A DNA stretch of 64,000 bases. It comes from Rehmannia glutinosa. Lineage: Eukaryota; Streptophyta; Magnoliopsida; Lamiales; Orobanchaceae. Where the stretch lies: contig JABTTQ020000319.1 in assembly GCA_016081115.2 (NCBI GenBank), positions 62,001 through 126,000 on the forward strand. The letters run 5' to 3'. A program made the translations under genes and the position numbers. Below, piece by piece: positions 1 through 11,360 of this stretch (position 1 is the stretch's first letter; every line of letters starts with the position of its first letter). The notes beneath the pieces are model-generated. The model was given only the letters and a program-made list of their open reading frames with translations. It had not been told where the DNA came from and searched no databases.

Positions 1-408
1 TAACATTTTTGACTTTCATCAACGGATCTCGTTCAGTTGTCTTGACTTGACTGCAGTCTTTTATTCCCCAGGTGACATGAGTTAGCTTCCAATCAATGGA
101 TGACTCATCCGTCACTTCAACTTGAAACTTGGATTCTTGAGTTGACTTGATTGACTCTTCATACAACTGTATCACAGCCGATACTCCTTCAGTCGAGTCC
201 TTGATCTTCTTTCTTGGCCATACTCGTTGTTCCTCAATGAGTCTTCACTTGATCTTGATTGACTTCTTGTATTTCCAGGCATAGCTGATTTGACTCAGCT
301 TATTCAGCCCTATATATTACAATACAAATTACAAGGAAAATATGGTACCAACTTTCTAGTTTAAGTTTTACATGGCATTCATCAAAATCTACACAATAAA
401 TTTCCCAA
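1..408 (-). mobile_element. Partial LTR, copia-like, running off the left edge
   Basis: Read on the minus strand, position 408 starts with TGTTGGGAAATTTATTG, a usual TG-type LTR start. It follows integrase coding sequence that stops abruptly at about 405. A TATA-like stretch (TGTAATATATAGGG) lies near 305-320. No coding sequence is visible. The end of the LTR is outside the window, so its partner cannot be identified. It may be a second LTR element that landed in the integrase gene at 409-2376, or the 3' LTR of a deleted copy; the few bases shared with the LTR start at 3700 do not settle this. Confidence 0.4.
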
Positions 409-2376
409 CATAATTAGCTGTCAAGACAGCTTCCCCCACATGTTCTGAGGCAAGCCAGAACTTAATAACATGGCATTCATTATTTCTTTAAGTGTACGGT
501 TTTTTCGTTCTGCAATGTTATTCTGTTGAGGTGATTAATGTGTTGTTGTTTCGTATCTAATTTCGTGTTGGGCACAGAATTCAGCAAATGGTGGTTTATA
601 TTCTCCTCCACGATCACTTCTTAGCACCTTAATTTTCTTATTGAGTTGATTCCCAACTTCAATTTTATTGAGAATAAATTTCTCTATAGCTTTATCTTTA
701 CTTTTAAGAAAATACACATAAAAAAACTTTGTGTTATCATCTATAAAACTAATGAAGTACTTGTTGCCACCACGTGTTTGAGTTGATTTTAAATCACATA
801 CATCGGTGTGAATTAAATCAAGAGTTTCATTGTTTCTTTCAATATTTTTAAATGATGTCCTTGTTAACTTTGCCTCAACACAAGTTTCACACTTGTTCTT
901 GGAATCAATATGGAATGTTGGTATATAATTCAAGTTAATTAATTTACGTAGAGTATCATAATTAACATGTCCTAGTCTACCATGCCACAAATTGGAAGAC
1001 TCAAGCAAGTAAACAGAAGAGTTAATTCATTTCATTGATTTTTGGTTTAACAACCATTACATTGAGCTTAAATAGCCCATCAGAAGCATAACCCTTGCCT
1101 ACAAACATCCCATTTTTCATTAAAGTTACAACCCTTGACTCAAAAACAATGCGAAAACCATGTTTATCTAAAAGCGAACCAGACACCAGATTTTTTCGAA
1201 TATCTGGGACATACAACACATTGTTGAGAGTCAGTTCCTTCCCGGACATCATCTTCAAAACCACTTTTCCTTTCCCTTTGACCTCAGAGGTAGCTGAATT
1301 CCCCATGTACAGCTTCCCGTCGTCTTCAGCTGGCTCAAAGGAACTAAACATTTCTTTGATAGAGCACACGTGTCTTGTAGCACCAGAGTCAATCCACCAC
1401 TGTTTGGGGTTTGAGCTTACCAAGTTCACCTCAGAGACCACTGCAGCCAGGTTCATATCTGACACTTCTTGAGAAATTTCCTCAACCATGTTAGTCTCTC
1501 TGTTCCTTTTTGGTTTCTTGCAGTCAGAAGCCTTGTGACCCATGCCGCCACAATTAAAGCATTTTTCTTCGAACTTCTTCTTGGAAATGCCTCATTTGGG
1601 TCCCAACTTAACCCCTTTTCCCGCTGGCCCAGATTTATTCTTGTCTTTGGAACTTTGCCCATGTTCAATAACATTGGATTTAGCCACCTTAGGATTGAAC
1701 CACTTCTTTTCATAACTTTTGTTGTCTTCTTCAATGCAAAGTTTAACAACAAGTTCTTCGACGTACATTTCCTTTCGCTTATGTTTCAAATAGGTCTTGA
1801 AATCTCTCCAAGCTGGTGGCAATTTCTCAATGATTGCAACCACTTGGAAAGTCTCACCAAGAACCATTCCCTCGGCATGAATATCATGTATAATCACCTG
1901 AAGCTCTTGTACTTGATTGATGACCGTTTTTGAGTCCACCATTTTATAATCCAAGAAGTGTCCTACGATGAATTTTTTTGCACCCGGATCCTCGGTCTTA
2001 TACTTATGGTCCAAAGACTCCACAGTTCCTTTGTAGTTTTCTTAGAGCGGTACACGTTTTAAAGCGAATCTGCAAGGCCATTCATGACATAATTTCTACA
2101 CAAGAAATCATCATGACTCCAAGCATCCAAAGCGTTAACCGCTTGTGCATCAGTCTCATCCTCACTAAGCTGTGGAGGGTCTTCTGTCAAAAATCGCGCC
2201 AAGTTCGAGGTGGTCAAGTAGAAGAGCATCTTCTGCTGCCACCACTTAAAGTTCAAACCGTTAAACTTTTCCGATTTTTCGCCATGATTAAACGACACAT
2301 TAAGCGTAGGGTTGGCTACAAAAGCCAAAGTTGGTGCCATGGGGTTAGACCCACCACTGTTTGAATCAGATGCCAT
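405..2376 (-). pseudogene. Ty1/copia gag-protease-integrase remnant
   Basis: Gag starts at the ATG at 2376 (MASDSNSGG). It runs through a UBN2-type gag domain, a zinc knuckle near 1535-1575 (CFNCGGMGHKASDC, pattern CX2CX4HX4C), an aspartic protease with an intact catalytic DSGA motif (WWIDSGATRHVC, near 1385-1410), a GAG-pre-integrase domain (LWHGRLGHVN, near 985) and the integrase core (SFIDDNT, LRSDRGGEY) down to about 405. Breaks: a stop just after the first gag segment near 2058, frame changes near 2023 and 1560, and a stop near 535 inside the integrase. Reverse transcriptase and RNase H are absent, because the element is cut at about 405. The order protease-integrase-(RT) is that of Ty1/copia, and the gag resembles the Tnt1-94-like lineage. 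It cannot be active. Confidence 0.85.
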
Positions 2377-3700
2377 TTCTGAAACAAGTAACAAAAGAAG
2401 TTTAGCACTTCAATTAATCGGAACAAATCCGATAAGAACAAATTTATTAAAATTGTTCCAATTTTTATTATAACGTCCAAATTTTCAATTTCCTTCCACT
2501 CCAAATATGCAAGGGGTAATATTCTTATTAATCCAAATTAATAAAAATTCAGACCAAAATACTCAAGACAATAAACAAAATTAGGATAGCAAATAAACTG
2601 AATATAACAAATGAAAGTCAGTAAACACATCCAGATATATATTCGGAAGCTTAATTGCAAAATGCAGAATGCAAATGAAATTGAATATCAATTGTAAAAG
2701 TCAGTTACTATAACCAATGAGCAATTGCATTTGATTTTTCAAAATCAGAAACAAAGAACCAATGCCAACAATATGCAAGTTGTCAAATTAAAATTATGAT
2801 TGCAACTATGAAATCCAAACATACAAAATTCAATTGCCAATTGTTAATCTTTATCTATTGCCCAAAGCATGCAATATACACAAAGAGAAAGATTGAATCG
2901 GCAACACACAAAAAAGATTGAAGTTATAGATTCTGACTATATGTTTATAACAATCAAAACTCAGATTATTAATGAAATGTGATTAATCATCTGAACCTTG
3001 CAACCTTAGCCAGGCATAGCTAATATATGCCAATATCCAAACTGTATTAGAAGTTTAAAAAAAATATGTTTTAAGTTTGTTTGGAAAAATAAGAGAAGTA
3101 AATTTCTAGTACAGTTTGAATTACACAATGAAAATTGGAATTACAAATTACAGAACAGAAATCGAAATTTGTAATAAACTAAATTATATAAGCATAATAT
3201 AAAATTGGCCCAAATCGTGTGTTCAACACACTATCCTTAAAACAGATTCGTCCCCTATTATGGATGTTTGTTTCCCAGGATAAGACGGGAAAATCGGATT
3301 ACCTTATACCCGGCGAACTGAAGATTATGCTTGGAAATCACCACCAAAATGCAATTGGAAGCCAAGGGAATGCAAGAGCAATATGCAAGGAATTTGTTAT
3401 GCAAGTGTAGGAGTTGTGTTGTGTGTTGATTGTGAAAAATTGAATCACCTTTTATAGGCTTCAAGATCAACCCATATTAACTCTCCACTACCCCATGACT
3501 TGGGGCATTCACTTCCCATTCCTCCATGACTTGGGATTTTCAAGTGTCATCACTCTCCACTACTCCATAAGTTGGGAGTTTTAGGTGTTACAAAATTAAA
3601 CACCATTGGAGTTTAATATTTTCTTCAAAATGGGTCCAAGAAATTATGTCAATTGCAAAATTTCCATTCAATTTTCCAACTTCTCTTATTTTTCCCAACA
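2377..3700 (-). mobile_element. 5' LTR and leader of the left copia element
   Basis: On the minus strand the LTR begins at 3700 with TGTTGGGAAAAATAAGAGAAG. A core promoter TATAAAA lies at 3450-3456 (plus-strand ttttata), followed by an AC-rich start region, as expected for an LTR promoter. The LTR end and the primer-binding site were not found: the usual tRNA-Met match TGGTATCAGAGC is not visible upstream of gag, so the leader is probably decayed. The outer edge at 3700 abuts sequence that aligns with the MADS intron at about 10150-10270, which places the insertion inside intron 1 of MADS copy A. Confidence 0.5.
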
Positions 3701-5600
3701 GCCTTGATAATTGCTTCAAGTTAACTTCAGTTCTTTTGGTATTAAAGAATCTAACTTTTTTCCTATTGGTGGGAAATCAAGAAATTTAATGTACTCCAGT
3801 CTCCATTATAAATTCTTGTGCGAGTTATTATGCACTAATTGAACTTTTAAGAGTTTAATCATTAGTTTATTTTTTTGGGTTATATGGATTAATGTGCATG
3901 TGTAAACTTTTATTTGGTTGTAGTAGTTTATTGATTAGTTATGGTATTTCAATCTCTGCACCAATCAGACTTAAAGTTTTTTGTAATTTTAAAAAATCTG
4001 TGGTTTTTTTTTGTAGTTAGCCCAAACCTCAGAGGGTTTTTTGTATTTATCCTATTGTTTTATTTTGAAGTTGTATTATATTGGAATAGTTGAAAATTTC
4101 CCCAATTTTCTTTGCTTCTTCTGAATTGAATTGTCTACGTTGGACTCTTTTAGCTCTTTATATGTTTCCTCTGCATCATTAGGATCACATATTTTCTTCT
4201 TTTTCTGTTTGGGTTTTCATATGCAATTCTAATATCATCGCCTTACATCAGTACATTTACTAAGAGTGGGATTCATTGTTTGGATGTAGACATTGTATAC
4301 TTGATCATATTGTTTCATGCATCGATCTTAGTTGAAAACTCTTAATTTTGCAAATACCATCTTTGTGTCGGTTGAGTTAAAAAATGTATGTTTTTGCAGC
4401 ATGACGACTATACTTACAAGATTCTACGTGTATAAGTTTCCTGAAGCAGAAATAATGTCAGAGGCAGAGGTATATTACCTACAATTACTTCATTTTTGCC
4501 TATTGTTTAAGTAGTCTTGCCCTATTCCACATTCGCTCTCTATATATGTTTTTCAATGAGCGCTTGGAGAGGTCTTTTACATTATTTTCAGTTGGTTATA
4601 CGTGTGTATGTGCGTCTGTAGGCATATATAAGTATACTCATGTTCTATAGGACATACAAGTGAAGCCACTTTTTCCAAGAATGTGTGTACATATTTATGT
4701 GAAGAGTTAAATATTGTATTTTGATATGAGGCTTGATAGAATTGAAGCTATATATGTTTTTAGTCATTGTTTGTTTTAAGCTTCATTAAGCTTGTTTGGA
4801 TAATCTCATAATTAATTGGATTTCAAATTCTTGAGCTCTTTAGGTTCCAATACGTGGAACGCTTGCTTTCCACCCCATCTGCCGCCTATTGTAATTAACG
4901 AAACCCTAGTACTACACTTTGGGATATATCTCTTGTTCCTTACTGTATTCCATCTTATATTGTATGAATATATTAGGTGAAAGTCATGTGTAGAAGATGT
5001 TATTATTATACGCGTGACATTCATACAGTAAATTTGAAACGTAACGTACACCTGATGAAACGCCATAGGATTAGGAGAGCAGGACCATAGTGAGCTAGAT
5101 AATTCAATTGTTCATATTGATTTTGTAATAATGCAGGGGTTTCCAACTCCACTGGTCCCAGCCCCCTTTTGACGTTCATCCAGTGAGCGTTCTTTCTTAT
5201 TCCTTCAATTATTTCTTCCTATGGAGTCATTTGATTTGCTATATTTCCTTGTGCAGAATCAACATGCAGTGCAATAAATATGTATACCTTGTAAGTAAAA
5301 CCATTACTAATTGTCTTATATGAAATGTAGGTGGAGGGGCCATCAACCAGTTCCATAACGCCACTTTCTACCGACGACTCCTTTGAAACGATAGCCATTT
5401 TCGAGCCAGCATGTAATAATATAACCATGGACATTGGACATGATACAACAAATGGGGTACCCGTATTTTGTCCATTAATGTCCTTAGTTTTCATTCTCTT
5501 TATTTATATATTTATATATAGTTTCTTCATGTGAGTGTTGTATTTGGTGTAACTTTGTCTTGTGCAGGCCCCTCGGCGAGGTCTTTCTGAAAAAGAATGA
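3701..5600 (+). pseudogene. MADS-box gene, partial copy A (exons 2, 7 and 8 only)
   Basis: Sequence from 3701 matches intron 1 of copy B (compare 3720-3800 with 10190-10270). Exon 2 is 4400-4469, between a gcag acceptor and a gtatatt donor, and encodes MTTILTRF and onward, homologous to exon 2 of copies B (10795) and C (13398). Sequence at 4645-4700 already matches intron 5 of copy C, so exons 3-6 (the K-box) are deleted. Exon 7 is 5331-5456 (starts VEGPSTSS; donor gtaccc). Exon 8 is 5568-5600 and encodes APRRGLSEKE followed by TGA. The MADS exon is missing; it either lay left of the copia insertion that ends at 3700 or was lost. Without a DNA-binding domain and K-box this is a pseudogene remnant. 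Confidence 0.7.
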
Positions 5601-5808
5601 GGACACAACAAGGGGAACCAACAATTAATCCAATTAATCGCATTATGTGGGGAAGAGGTTGAACCAACAATCATATTAAAAGCACCTAAAAAGCCCCTCG
5701 GCGAGGTCTTTCTGAAAAAGAAAGAGGACACAACAAGGGGAACCAACAATTAATCGCATTATGTGGGGAAGAGGTTGAACCAACAATCATATTAGAAGCA
5801 CATAAAAA
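5568..5808 (+). repeat. Tandem duplication of the MADS copy A last exon and 3' region
   Basis: Two units of about 125 and 116 bp start at 5568 and 5693, both with GCCCCTCGGCGAGGTC. The first contains the in-frame TGA at 5598-5600. In the second the same codon is AGA, so the frame stays open to a TAA at 5879-5881, about 63 codons. The units differ by a short deletion of the doubled ccaattaat in unit two and a few substitutions, so the duplication is fairly young. Confidence 0.85.
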
Positions 5809-5959
5809 AATAATAGAAACGCCCAAGAAAACTATTGAAACTCCTTCCATCACCCTTACCATTACTCAAGATTCATCCTAATCCACCCCCAACCCCCAAA
5901 AGAAAATAACAAAGAAAAAAAGATTCATCCTAATTTACTTATGAGGAAGTAGACCACAC

Positions 5960-6577
5960 TGTCACGGACTTGTTCCCTCAACAATGAACCATGCGGCCTT
6001 AGCGCTTCTCCGCCCCTCGCGATGCTAAGTCAGCCTCTCTCGAAAGTGTTAGTGTGTGAAGAAGTGTAAGGAAATGACTAAGGAAAGAACACACAAGATA
6101 GCTTGAAAGAGAACACTTGTACTCACTCAAACTTGCTTACAAAATGCTTGATGGTTTACAAATGAGGTATTTGTACTACTCCACCTCCTTAATGGACAGT
6201 GGTGATTGATTTAATCCAACGGTTGGGATATGTTCTCTAGAACTCTCCAGATAATTCCTAAATATTCTACAATTATTCTATAATCCTCTAGTCTAGTCTA
6301 CAACCTTCTACATAGTTCTATACTATTCTATAACATTTTAGACTATTCGAGAATGTTCTAGATTATTCTACCATATTCTAGACTAGACTATTCTAGAATA
6401 TTCCAGACTCTTCTACAATATTCTAGACTCTTCTAGAACATTCTAGATTCTTCTATACTATTCTAGATTATTCTAGAGTTATGCTAGGTGATTCTAGACG
6501 ATGGATTCCGTTCAATGGTGAGCCTCTTTGTCCCGGCAGATGGCGCAAAATGGGTCGTAAAGGCCAACTGCGTGACA
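5960..6577 (-). mobile_element. Probable solo LTR with heat-shock-element array
   Basis: The segment starts TGTCACG (5960) and ends CGTGACA (6571-6577), perfect 7-bp inverted termini of the TG...CA kind. It is flanked by a 4-bp repeat ACAC (5956-5959 and 6578-6581). On the minus strand a TTCTAGA-rich array (6235-6482) lies upstream of a possible start region (GTACAAATACC near 6170) and a downstream part near 5990-6130, the order expected for U3-R-U5. No internal retrotransposon coding sequence adjoins either end, hence a solo LTR. A TIR element of another class is possible, since the target duplication is only 4 bp. Confidence 0.5.
6235..6482. promoter_or_regulatory. Array of heat-shock elements in the solo LTR
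   Basis: About 250 bp built of variants of TTCTA/GANTA pentamers. Three sites are perfect three-unit heat-shock elements of the form TTCnnGAAnnTTC: 6346-6358 (TTCGAGAATGTTC), 6391-6403 (TTCTAGAATATTC) and 6431-6443 (TTCTAGAACATTC). Many two-unit partial sites lie around them. This pattern binds heat-shock factor trimers in eukaryotes generally. Function here is inferred from sequence only. Confidence 0.6.
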
Positions 6578-8343
6578 ACACGCTCTGGAAAAGCAATTTT
6601 GTATGTTTTATTTTGAAAAGTCAATTCTCTCGTTTCATAAGTATACAAATCATGTTTGTTTTAACTTCAATATTACTTTCTCGTTTTCACAAAAACAACA
6701 TCAAATTTATAATTCTAATTTTCAACAATATATATAATCATATATCACTTATAATTTATTATTCTCATATCTCGATTAAATTTATTCTAGTGGAACCAAG
6801 CATTAATATATTAATAATTTCAAATTAAATTAAGAGTCAACCAAATTTTCGGCCACTTCAACATAGTGAAAATGGCTTTTAGCCATATTTTCCAGTCATT
6901 TTTTAAGTTTAAATGTTCAATTTGTGCTTTTTATTTTTGGGGATCGGTCTATTTTTCGGTACCGGGAAATGTACCTCAACAGAGAATACAAGGGTATGAC
7001 TGACAATTATCAATCAAAATTGCTAAAAACATGCTTATGAAAAACATGACTATTTTTCAGTTTCACAAAACATAAGTAACCAATTTGGTCTGTTACCACT
7101 TAAATTATTCCAATGCGACGCACCAACATTCAAATCATTTTAATAAATTGTGAAATCTAAATTGAAAATTCAAAATGAACTTGCCATTATCATTTTCACA
7201 TATTATTATATGGATAGAATCTCGTGAGACAACCCCTTACCATGAGACCGTAAGGACTAATCTCAACCACTCCCATTAAATAATTGATGGCTGAGATTAA
7301 ATGAATAAAATTATATTAAGTATTTAATTTAATCACAAAACGGGTAACATTGTAAAAACACAATAAAATGTAACCTCCTTACCATTAAATACGGGTAGAT
7401 AAAAATGGAAATAAAATCAAACAATATCGTTACTTTCCATACATATATCAATCCCACAAAAATCGCCATCAAATCCCACAATTAAATCTCTATCTCATAG
7501 TTCATTAACGCATGACATAATTATTATGACTATATTACATATTTAGAATTAATATACTGCATAGATCGTTATCAGACACTGCACAGTTAGTTGTTGCTTA
7601 ATGCATACATGGTTATAATATACTACATATTCATATTTTATTTGGTGCATAGATAGTAATGAGATAATGTTGAGTTAATTGTTGTTTGATGCATATATAA
7701 TTATGAGGCAACGCATAGTTAGTTGTTGTTTGATGCATATATAATTATGAGGCAATTCGTAGCTAGTTATTGTTTGATGCATAATTATTTGTTGTTTGAT
7801 GCATATATAACTGTAACACAATGCATAGTTAGTTATTGAATGATGCTCGATATAATGCATACTTGAGTTGAATAAATTGCATATTTAGAATACATATATT
7901 AATTGCTTATATTGTGGAAAACTTATGGATAATTATGTTCATTTAGGTGCATACGTGAAAAGAACATATTTACATATTTAGAATCAATATGATGCATATA
8001 TAACATAAAAATGAATAAGGGGATATTTCATATCGATATCCAATCCCTTAAATCATTGAAGTGAACGATTACATTTAAAAAAAAAAGCGCCAAATAATGA
8101 AGGTTCTAAGATACCCTTAACGAAGGAAAAATAAATAATTAAATAACTAAAAATTAGAAATAATCTCATCCATTGGTTTTGACAAATAAATGGTTCAGAA
8201 ATTAGTCCACGATCCATCAGACAGTATTAGAGACATGTGTCTCATTTGATCCAATCTATATTATTATATTATATAATTTTGAAAATAATGACAAGACTTC
8301 AAATCTTATCAAACAAAAAATATTTGTAAAATATATTTATTAT
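6578..8343. other. Intergenic AT-rich stretch, no gene seen
   Basis: No conserved protein was recognised on either strand. At about 7205-7330 there is a MITE-like segment (GTGAGAC...CCATGAGACCGTAAGGAC...GGCTGAGATTAAAT); related wording occurs near 28750, 36405 and 60040. A minisatellite occupies about 7670-7850. The rest is AT-rich and unremarkable. Confidence 0.5.
7670..7850. repeat. Minisatellite, unit about 44 bp
   Basis: Imperfect tandem copies of a unit containing TTGTTTGATGCATATATAA followed by TTATGAGGCAA and GCATAGTTAGTTG. Two clear units and two degenerate ones are visible. No coding potential is apparent. Confidence 0.7.
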
Positions 8344-8350
8344 ATTAATA

Positions 8351-9374
8351 AGAGCAAATGGTGGGAACTACCCACTTAGGATAGAACAAAAACTTTTATG
8401 ACATGTGAGATAAAAAACTAAGTTTTCTACCCACTTTTGTGGTTCTTTTACCCAAATACCTTTGATACTTTCTCTCTCACATATTTCTCTCTCACATTAA
8501 TATACTTTCTTTATTTTCAGATTTTTAACATAAATTTTAGTTTTTTTAAAACAAAATCAGATTTTGTAAAATCGTTTATTATAAAAAAAATTGAAAATAA
8601 TTTTGAGTTTTTATTATTTTATAATTTCAAGATACTTTAAAAAAATAGAAAATATTCTCGAAAAAATGGAAAATATTTTCGAAAAAAGTGTGTAGTTTTT
8701 TTTAAAAAAAAACCATTTTCATATTTTTGATTCTTTTTTTATTTTTTAAATAAATTATCGTGTTTTTTTTTATATTTTAATATTTAGAATTGAAAATTTC
8801 TGAATCTAAGATGCATTGTGCACGATATATCGTGCCAATATTGAACACGAGCACAATATCATGCCTCAGTAAAAATTAGGCACGATATATCGCGCCCTAT
8901 ATTGGGCACGATATCGTGCCTCAGTAAAAATTAGGCACGATATCGTGCCCTATATTGGGCACGATATCGCGCCTCAGAAAAAATTGGGCACAATATCGTG
9001 CCCAATATTCGTGCCTAATTTTAAATAAGGCACGATTAAAATTAGGCACCGATATCGTGCCCAATTTGAAATAAGGCACGATATATTAAAATTAGGCACG
9101 ATATTGTGCCCAATATTCGTGCCCAATTTTAAATAAGGCACGATATGAGCACGATATGGATATATAATTTTATACATAGGTGTGTATATTTGGGGGGAAG
9201 TGTACACGTTTTTCAAGGAAATCATTAATTGCATCAGTTTCAAAATTCAAAATTCAAAAACACCAACTTAAAGAAGGGGCAATTTCGCCAATTTGGATAG
9301 AAAAGAGTTTTGTTATCTTGGTGGGTAGAAAAGAGTACCCACTATCCGTAGTGAGTACTTAAAAAATTGCCCCT
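8351..9374. mobile_element. Non-autonomous DNA element with palindromic core
   Basis: Flanked by a perfect 7-bp direct repeat ATTAATA (8344-8350 and 9375-9381). The ends are imperfect inverted repeats: the left starts AGAGCAAATGG and holds ACTACCCACTTAGGATAG, and the right end reversed starts AGGGGCAATTT and holds GGATAGTGGGT. The middle (8817-9160) is packed with GGCACGATATCGTGCC palindromes. No transposase is present. The AT-rich target repeat could be partly chance, so the class (Mutator-like or other) is open. It ends only 285 bp upstream of the start codon of MADS copy B, so it forms the distal promoter of that gene. Confidence 0.55.
8817..9160. repeat. Cluster of GGCACGATATCGTGCC palindromes
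   Basis: At least ten full or half copies of the 16-bp palindrome and its variants (CGCGCC, ATATATCG, ATATTGTG centres), separated by TATATTGG or TCAGTAAAAATTA spacers. The clearest units repeat about every 55 bp between 8880 and 8975. The spacers are not unique and the repeats are unlike CRISPR. Confidence 0.85.
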
Positions 9375-9516
9375 ATTAATAAACCAAACACAACATTAAA
9401 ACTTATTAATTTGTTTTCCAAGCTAAATGTGCCAGAGAGAGAGTCCTCTGCAGTGCTGTGGACGAATAGGACATGCAAAAGCTTGCCGATTCAGTATCAG
9501 TTTGTCCCTGGACTCA

Positions 9517-9523
9517 TATAAAA
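9517..9523 (+). promoter_or_regulatory. TATA box of MADS copy B
   Basis: TATAAAA at 9517-9523, followed by a CT-rich stretch (9528-9548) typical of plant 5' leaders, about 136 bp upstream of the MADS start codon at 9659. The proximal promoter is short because a DNA element ends at 9374. Confidence 0.55.
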
Positions 9524-9658
9524 GCCTCCTCTCCTCTCTCTCTGTATGCACATTAGGATTTAGGAAACCATATTTACTTTTCCAGTTTTAGTATACAAGA
9601 GGAGTTGCTTTCTTTGTATTTCGATTAGTGATTCTTGGTGAAATTTGTGAAAGATAAA

Positions 9659-9837
9659 ATGGGTCGGAAGATCGAGATAAAGCCAATCGAGGATAAGAGT
9701 AGCAGGAGCGTTACATTCTCCAAGAGGCGTAAGGGGTTGTTGAATAAGGCTCGTGAGCTGGCGTTTCTTTGTAATGCTGATGTCGGGGTTATCATTTTTT
9801 CCAGCGCCGGAAATATGTTTGAATATTCTAATTCTGA
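9659..9837 (+). CDS. MADS-domain exon 1 of a MIKC-type MADS-box gene
   Basis: The exon encodes a complete MADS DNA-binding and dimerisation domain of about 60 residues from MGRKIEIKPIEDKS through VTFSKRRKGLL and LCNADVGVIIFSS to FEYSNS. The ATG at 9659 is chosen because MGRK is the canonical start. The exon ends before gtaacg at 9838 with two bases of a codon left over (GA), which the leading C of exon 2 completes as Asp, both in copy B (10795) and in copy C (13398). MADS-box proteins bind CArG boxes as dimers in the nucleus and control flowering and development. The domain is open and lacks obvious damage, although Pro replaces the usual Arg after EIK and Asn replaces the usual Lys after LL. 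Clade is uncertain: exon layout and the linker fit MIKC genes of the SVP/AGL24 or FLC kind. Confidence 0.9.
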
Positions 9838-11360
9838 GTAACGCATGCTGTCCCTTTTTTTAATTTGATTTTTGATGCTTTCTTTTGGGATTCGCTTTTG
9901 TTGTTTTTTAGGGATTTATTGGTGTGGTTGCGTGTGTTTCTTGATGGTATTTTCCAGTTGAATTTTGAAATTTACTTCAGCGATGTTTGTTTTGAAGTAA
10001 ATTGATTTCTTGGGTTTGAAATTTACAACTCGGTCTTCAGCGACTTTGATTGAATTTCACTGTTTTTTATTGGGTATATAAGATTGTAATTTCTTTTTTG
10101 AATTGAAAGCGTTCTTGGGTTTGAAATATTACATTTTTTTCATTTGGTGTGATCTTGATTGCTTGAAGTTAAATTGAGTTCTTTTCATTTCTTTTTTTTT
10201 TCTTTTACCTTTTCTTTTGGGTATTTAAGATTCTAAGTCTTTCCTGTTGGTGTGAATTCAAGAAACTTAATGTAGCATGTAATGTAACAATTGTTTTATT
10301 TTGAAGAAGTGTAGAAGTAGTTGAAATTTTCCCTGCTTCTTCTTAATTGAATTGCTTACACTTTAGTAGTAATTTACATGTTTCTAATATGCCTAGCTTC
10401 TTTTAGTGATCACATCCTTTCTTCTTTTTTATGTTTGGGTTTCCCAATGCAATGCCAATATATATCGTTGCCTTGTAAAGGTGTTGGCAAGAAAAGATAA
10501 CATCAGTATAGTTACTAAGAGTTGGATTATTTCTTGTTTAGAGGTAGATATATAAATTGGAAAGTCTGCCTGTCTTCAGGTTCTTTTATTCTCCAGTTTT
10601 TTTGGGGAAGAACAGGGTTAGATGTATTAGTTAACTTTTTTTTGTTAATATTGGTGGATGTAAACATTATAAGTAACTTGACCATAGATGTATGAGCGGA
10701 AACATAAAATTGTGTCATGCATCTAAGTCAAAAACTCTTAGCATTGCAAATATCATCTTTGGTTGGTCGAGTTAAAATATGTATGTTGATGCAGCATGAC
10801 GAAGATACTTACAAAATTCAACGAAAGCAAGGAGTCTGGACAGGTTCCTGCAGCAGAAATCGAGCCAGATGTATGTATATTACCTGCAATCAAATTTTTT
10901 CCGCTTATTATTTCAGTAGTCTTTCCCTCTCCCCCCATTTGCTCTGTGTCTTTCAATGTAAGATACTCTGCTTAACTGAATTCACAGTATCTGCAATGCA
11001 CACTGAAGACATTTACATGCACAATGTATAAAAATATTAATTTGTGTTTAGTTACATTATGGAAACTGATCATGAAACATAAAGTCCGTCTCATTATAGT
11101 TAGATGCAGGAAAGTGATCGAACAAACATTGAAGGTTGATACTGTTGTTACCTGGAAGTAATGAAGCTTCATAGAACACGAGGTGACTATTTGATGAGTT
11201 TCGAGCGGTCTTTTACATTTTGTTTTGCTTGGTTATATATATACACAATAGCTTTTAAATTGGAAATGTGCAAAGGTTATATATAGAAGCATGCTAATGT
11301 CACTATGTCAACGTGATTGAGAAAAGTTGATCATACTTTTACCTTGTTGGTCCAATAGTT

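Noticed and set aside
1469..1933. 154-codon plus-strand frame
   Set aside because: Antisense to the copia gag region on the minus strand, where the zinc knuckle and UBN2 domain are recognised.
6481..6828. Open frame of 115 codons on the plus strand
   Set aside because: It starts inside the TTCTAGA array and crosses the solo LTR end. The translation is low-complexity from AT-rich DNA with no known domain.
7675..7860. 61-codon minus-strand frame with YICIKQQ repeats
   Set aside because: It is a translation of the 44-bp minisatellite.
8817..9160. Regular short repeats that resemble a CRISPR array
   Set aside because: The repeats are variable palindromes with repeated, not unique, spacers, there are no cas genes, and this is a plant nuclear sequence.
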